A stretch of DNA of 9,073 bases. Origin: Endomicrobiia bacterium (GTDB lineage Bacteria; Elusimicrobiota; Endomicrobiia; Endomicrobiales; Endomicrobiaceae). A program made the position numbers and the translations under genes. The stretch spans positions 1-9,073 of the forward strand of contig BNVT01000046.1 of assembly GCA_025998295.1 (NCBI GenBank), in the 5' to 3' direction. Positions 6,481 through 9,073 of the stretch are shown here, piece after piece; position 1 is the stretch's first letter; every line of letters begins with the position of its first letter. The notes beneath the pieces were generated by a model. The model did no database searches and was not told the origin of the DNA. It was given only the letters and a program-made list of their open reading frames with translations.

Positions 6481-8239
6481 GTTTCTTTTTAAGATCTGTT
6501 AAATAATCTCTTAATTCACGCGGTATCTTATCGCCAAATTTGGAGTAAAACTCCTCTATCATCACAACCTCTTTTTTCCAATCTTCCTTGTCTACTTTTA
6601 ACAGCTTCTCCATCGTTTCTTTTTTTATGTTCAACCCGTTTAAATCTATGGCATTGTCCTCAGGGAACAATCCTATTTCAGACTCCACAACCCCTGTTTT
6701 GCCTTCAATTCTATCTATCATCCACTTTATAATTCTAGAATTATCTCTAAATCCCGGCCACATAAATTTACCATTTTCATCTTTTCTAAACCAGTTTACC
6801 ATAAATATTTTTGGAAGTTTTTTTGCTTTTTTGCCCATATTAAGCCAATGCTGCAAATAGTCGCCCATGTTATACCCGCAAAAAGGAAGCATAGCCATAG
6901 GATCTCGTCTTACATTTCCAACCTGTCCGCTTGAAGCCGCTGTAGTTTCAGAGCCTATTATTGATGCCGTAAAAACACCGCTGCCCCAGTCTTTTGCTTC
7001 ATATACAAGAGGTATTGTGCTCTTTCTGCGTCCACCAAAAATTATCCCCGAAATAGGAACACCATTGGGGTTATCATACTCTGACGAAATAGTAGGGCAG
7101 TTATAAATTGAAACTGTAAACCTTGAATTTGGATGCTCAGCAGACTTACCTGAATTTTTATCATATTTTTGTCCCTGCCAATCGGTTAAATCCAAGGGAG
7201 CTTCATCAGAAACGCCTTCCCACCACGGGGTATTATTACTGTTATCAATTGCAGTATTTGTAAACAATGTCGGGAAAAATTTATCGTTCTTAAGCGTTTC
7301 CATCATAACGGGATTTGTCTTATAACCGGTTCCCGGAGCAACTCCAAAAAAACCAGCTTCAGGGTTAATAGCGTACAGCTGCCCATCATCACCGATATTA
7401 ATCCAAGCTATATCATCTCCCAAAGTCCAAACTTTATACCCTTTCAACACAGGTTCCAGTAGAGCAAGATTTGTCTTACCACACGCAGAAGGAAAAGCGC
7501 CAAGAAAATACATTACTTTGCCACTTGGAGTCTGAACCCCTATAATAATCATATGCTCAGCAAGCCACCCTTCCTGATAACCTAAATACGAACCGATTCT
7601 AAGAGAATAACACTTCTTGCCAAGCAAAGCATTACCGCCATATCCTGATCCAAAACTCATAACAAGATTTTCTTGAGGGAAATGCATAATAAATCTTCTA
7701 TCCGGATTTACGTCTCCAATTGAGTGAATTCCTCTAAAAAAGTCAGAAGAGCCACCAATTCTTTCAACGGCTTGTTTCCCTACTCTGGACATAATTCTCA
7801 TACTTAAAGCAACATAAACTGAATCAGTAACCTGAACACAGTTTTTTGCATATTTTGACTTTGGATTTCCCATAACAAATGGAATTACATACATTTTTCT
7901 TCCTTTCATTGCTCCTTTGAAAAGCCCTGTCATTTTTTCTTTCGCTTCGATTGGTTCCATCCAGTTATTATTTGGACCGGCTTGTTCTTTCGTATTGGTA
8001 CATACAAAAGTCAAATGTTCTGTACGGGCAACATCGTTAGGGTTTGAACGATGGTAATATGAATTTGGATACTCTTGACCATTGAGCTTTTTTAAAACAA
8101 CTCTCCCGTCAACTTCAGATTTTTCAGCAACAGCTACTAATTTTTCGGCTTCTTCCTGAGAACCGTCCAATATATAGGCTTCATCCGGCAAAAGAAGATC
8201 CTGCATTTCTTTAACAAACAATTCCATTGGCGTTGCCAT
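6470..8239 (-). CDS. pckG: phosphoenolpyruvate carboxykinase (GTP)
   Basis: PckG interconverts oxaloacetate plus GTP with PEP, CO2 and GDP, and is used for gluconeogenesis or, in fermenters, to fix CO2 onto PEP. The frame is open to 8350, but the first 37 residues do not look like the family. I choose ATG 8239, which has a perfect AAGGAG site seven bases upstream and gives 589 residues, normal for GTP-type enzymes. Visible: the P-loop GAFPSACGKTN at 247-257 with the GTP-class hyper-reactive Cys 253; the metal-binding TLGDDIAW at 272-279; NPEAGFFGVAPGTG at 292-305; FGGRRKSTIP at 401-410 with the Arg pair; and WFRKDENGKFMWPGFRDN near 483-500 for guanine and nucleotide contacts. The frame is intact. 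The gene follows a broken gene upstream and leads toward leuS. Confidence 0.96.
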   Translation of the reverse strand: MATPMELFVKEMQDLLLPDEAYILDGSQEEAEKLVAVAEKSEVDGRVVLKKLNGQEYPNSYYHRSNPNDVARTEHLTFVCTNTKEQAGPNNNWMEPIEAKEKMTGLFKGAMKGRKMYVIPFVMGNPKSKYAKNCVQVTDSVYVALSMRIMSRVGKQAVERIGGSSDFFRGIHSIGDVNPDRRFIMHFPQENLVMSFGSGYGGNALLGKKCYSLRIGSYLGYQEGWLAEHMIIIGVQTPSGKVMYFLGAFPSACGKTNLALLEPVLKGYKVWTLGDDIAWINIGDDGQLYAINPEAGFFGVAPGTGYKTNPVMMETLKNDKFFPTLFTNTAIDNSNNTPWWEGVSDEAPLDLTDWQGQKYDKNSGKSAEHPNSRFTVSIYNCPTISSEYDNPNGVPISGIIFGGRRKSTIPLVYEAKDWGSGVFTASIIGSETTAASSGQVGNVRRDPMAMLPFCGYNMGDYLQHWLNMGKKAKKLPKIFMVNWFRKDENGKFMWPGFRDNSRIIKWMIDRIEGKTGVVESEIGLFPEDNAIDLNGLNIKKETMEKLLKVDKEDWKKEVVMIEEFYSKFGDKIPRELRDYLTDLKKKLGM

Positions 8240-8246
8240 TTTTACA

Positions 8247-8252
8247 CTCCTT
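8247..8252 (-). promoter_or_regulatory. ribosome binding site that fixes the pckG start
   Basis: AAGGAG on the minus strand ends seven bases before the ATG at 8239. No comparable site precedes the earlier in-frame ATG at 8350, which would add 37 non-family residues and lies directly beside the remnant J-domain reading. Confidence 0.8.
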
Positions 8253-8658
8253 GATAAATATAGATATTTAAACTTACAAACCTGTAAAAACAGATAACCA
8301 CCACGCTCAAATGTGTTGGATCTTTCTCTATTGACTTTATGTCCTTTCACACATTTGTCAATATATTCACCGATCTCCCGTAAGCCTTATTAATTCGTGT
8401 CATCCTCTTTAGTTGCTCCGGGACTTTTATTTTTGTCAGGATGATATTGCAAAGTCTGCTTTTTGTAAGTTCACCTAACATCATCTAAAGTCACGTTCGA
8501 TTTAGTTTCATCTATTTCAAGAATGGTGGTGGTTTGGGTGGTGACTGCACAATCACCAGCGGGTACTCCGGCTGGCACTTCGGCTGGTACTGCGGCGGTG
8601 GCCGCCACTTCCGCTCCCTCCACATCTCCCACCCATCCTGCTTCTCCCGCCTCCGCTC

Positions 8659-8833
8659 CTCCTGCTCCAACTCCCGCCACTTCCGCTCCCACTCCCGCCT
8701 CTTCCGCTCCCGCAACTCCCGCACCTGCTCCCGCCACTCCTGATTCAGCTCCCGCCACTTCAGCTCCCGCCCCCACAACTCCTGCTCCAACTCCCGCCAC
8801 TTCCGCTCCCACTCCCGCCTCTTCCGCTCCCGC
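8659..8833. repeat. 55-base direct duplication in a purine-only-like coding stretch
   Basis: Positions 8659-8713 and 8779-8833 are identical over 55 bases, offset by exactly 120 bases (40 codons), so the duplication keeps the minus-strand frame. Both lie in a stretch of very high GC where the minus strand is almost all G and A. The copies encode the same Arg/Glu/Trp-rich residues (KRREWERKWRELEQE). Confidence 0.8.
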
Positions 8834-8849
8834 TCCTCCTGCTCCCACG

Positions 8850-9073
8850 CCTGCCCGTCATTCGATCTCAGCCATGTCTTCCCGTCATTCAATTTCAGCC
8901 ACTGCCACCCGTCATCCTTAGACCCCAGCCATGTCTTCCCGTCATTCAATTTCAGCCACTGCCCCCCGTCATCCTTAGACCTCAGCCATGTCTTCCCATC
9001 CTTCGATTTCAGCCACTTCCACCCGTCATCCTTAGACCTCAGCCATGTCTTCCCATCATTCGATTTCAGCCAC
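8850..9073. repeat. 57-base tandem repeat, about 3.5 units to the edge
   Basis: Units begin (plus-strand gccatg) at 8871, 8928, 8985 and 9042, each exactly 57 bases apart, plus a half unit at about 8850-8870; the array continues past the right edge. Each unit is itself two related halves of 27 and 30 bases, coding WLKxNDGKT and WLRSKDDGWx on the minus strand. Units differ by only a few bases, indicating recent amplification or homogenisation. Confidence 0.88.

Larger units (their letters stand above)
8347..9073 (-). pseudogene. broken gene for a tandem-repeat protein with a C-terminal J-domain (5' part outside window)
   Basis: The frame is open at the right edge and reads, in order: tandem 19-residue repeats WLKSNDGKTWLRSKDDGWK (9073 to about 8850); an Arg/Glu/Trp-rich stretch such as REWERKWRELEQE (about 8850-8600) that may be helical or coiled coil; a Pro/Gln-rich linker; and a stop at 8512-8514. 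Shifting frame at about 8525 gives ILEIDETKSNVTLDDVR, a stop at 8471-8473, then in the same frame TYKKQTLQYHPDKNKSPGAT (HPD at 8435-8443). After a second shift near 8400 it gives TRINKAYGR. Joined, these match J-domain helices I to III, including the HPD loop that stimulates Hsp70 ATPase. The gene thus carries two frameshifts and one stop in its J-domain. The upstream repeat part is intact within the window, so a truncated repeat protein could still be made. Confidence 0.65.

Noticed and set aside
8240..8350. 37-residue N-terminal extension of pckG
   Set aside because: It is not family-like, lacks a ribosome site, and the ATG at 8239 has a perfect one with the normal protein length.
8523..8921. 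Plus-strand Ala/Pro/Thr/Ser-rich frame as a secreted linker protein
   Set aside because: It has no signal peptide or flanking domain; the minus strand carries phased Trp/Asp-Gly repeats and leads into a J-domain, which explains the block better.
8850..9073. CRISPR array
   Set aside because: The units are contiguous with no unique spacers and keep an open reading frame, so this is a coding tandem repeat.

Overview
The window reads as a piece of a small, AT-rich, decaying bacterial genome. The genes are low in GC and all real genes lie on the minus strand. An LPS-transport lipoprotein (LptE-like) marks a Gram-negative cell envelope. The leuS - lptE - holA order, the GTP-type PEP carboxykinase and the many broken gene pieces would fit the Elusimicrobiota, in particular an Endomicrobium-like symbiont of termite-gut flagellates. 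That placement rests on gene content and remembered gene order, not on a search.

Layout, left to right. Positions 1-573 hold the 5' end of an exported-protein gene that looks frameshifted in an A8 tract, with a good promoter behind it. Next come a 36-residue lipoprotein-like ORF and a gene-free stretch that ends in a short GC-rich repeat. Positions 574-1665 encode a GT-A (family 2) glycosyltransferase. Positions 1842-2861 encode holA, the clamp-loader delta subunit. Positions 2862-3285 hold a fossil IS110-family element: about 22 codons of transposase N-terminus on the plus strand and a structured non-coding leader that resembles a bridge-RNA region. It sits between holA and lptE. Positions 3286-3855 encode lptE and 3866-6307 encode leuS; the two are 10 bases apart and clearly co-transcribed. 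Positions 6316-6480 hold a possible 54-residue Cys-containing protein between pckG and leuS. Positions 6470-8239 encode pckG, GTP-dependent PEP carboxykinase. Positions 8347-9073 hold the 3' part of a broken gene for an odd protein. It has tandem 19-residue Trp/Asp-Gly repeats, an Arg/Glu/Trp-rich purine-coded stretch, a Pro-rich linker, and a degenerate but unmistakable J-domain with HPDKN.

Function. leuS, holA and lptE are housekeeping genes for translation, replication and outer-membrane assembly. pckG links PEP and oxaloacetate. The glycosyltransferase probably serves surface glycan synthesis. The remaining sequence is a record of decay: one IS fossil, one broken repeat/J-domain gene, one probable frameshifted secreted-protein gene, and one small mobile-looking repeat. 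The two most interesting objects are the repeat-plus-J-domain gene at the right edge and the IS110 leader with strong inverted repeats.
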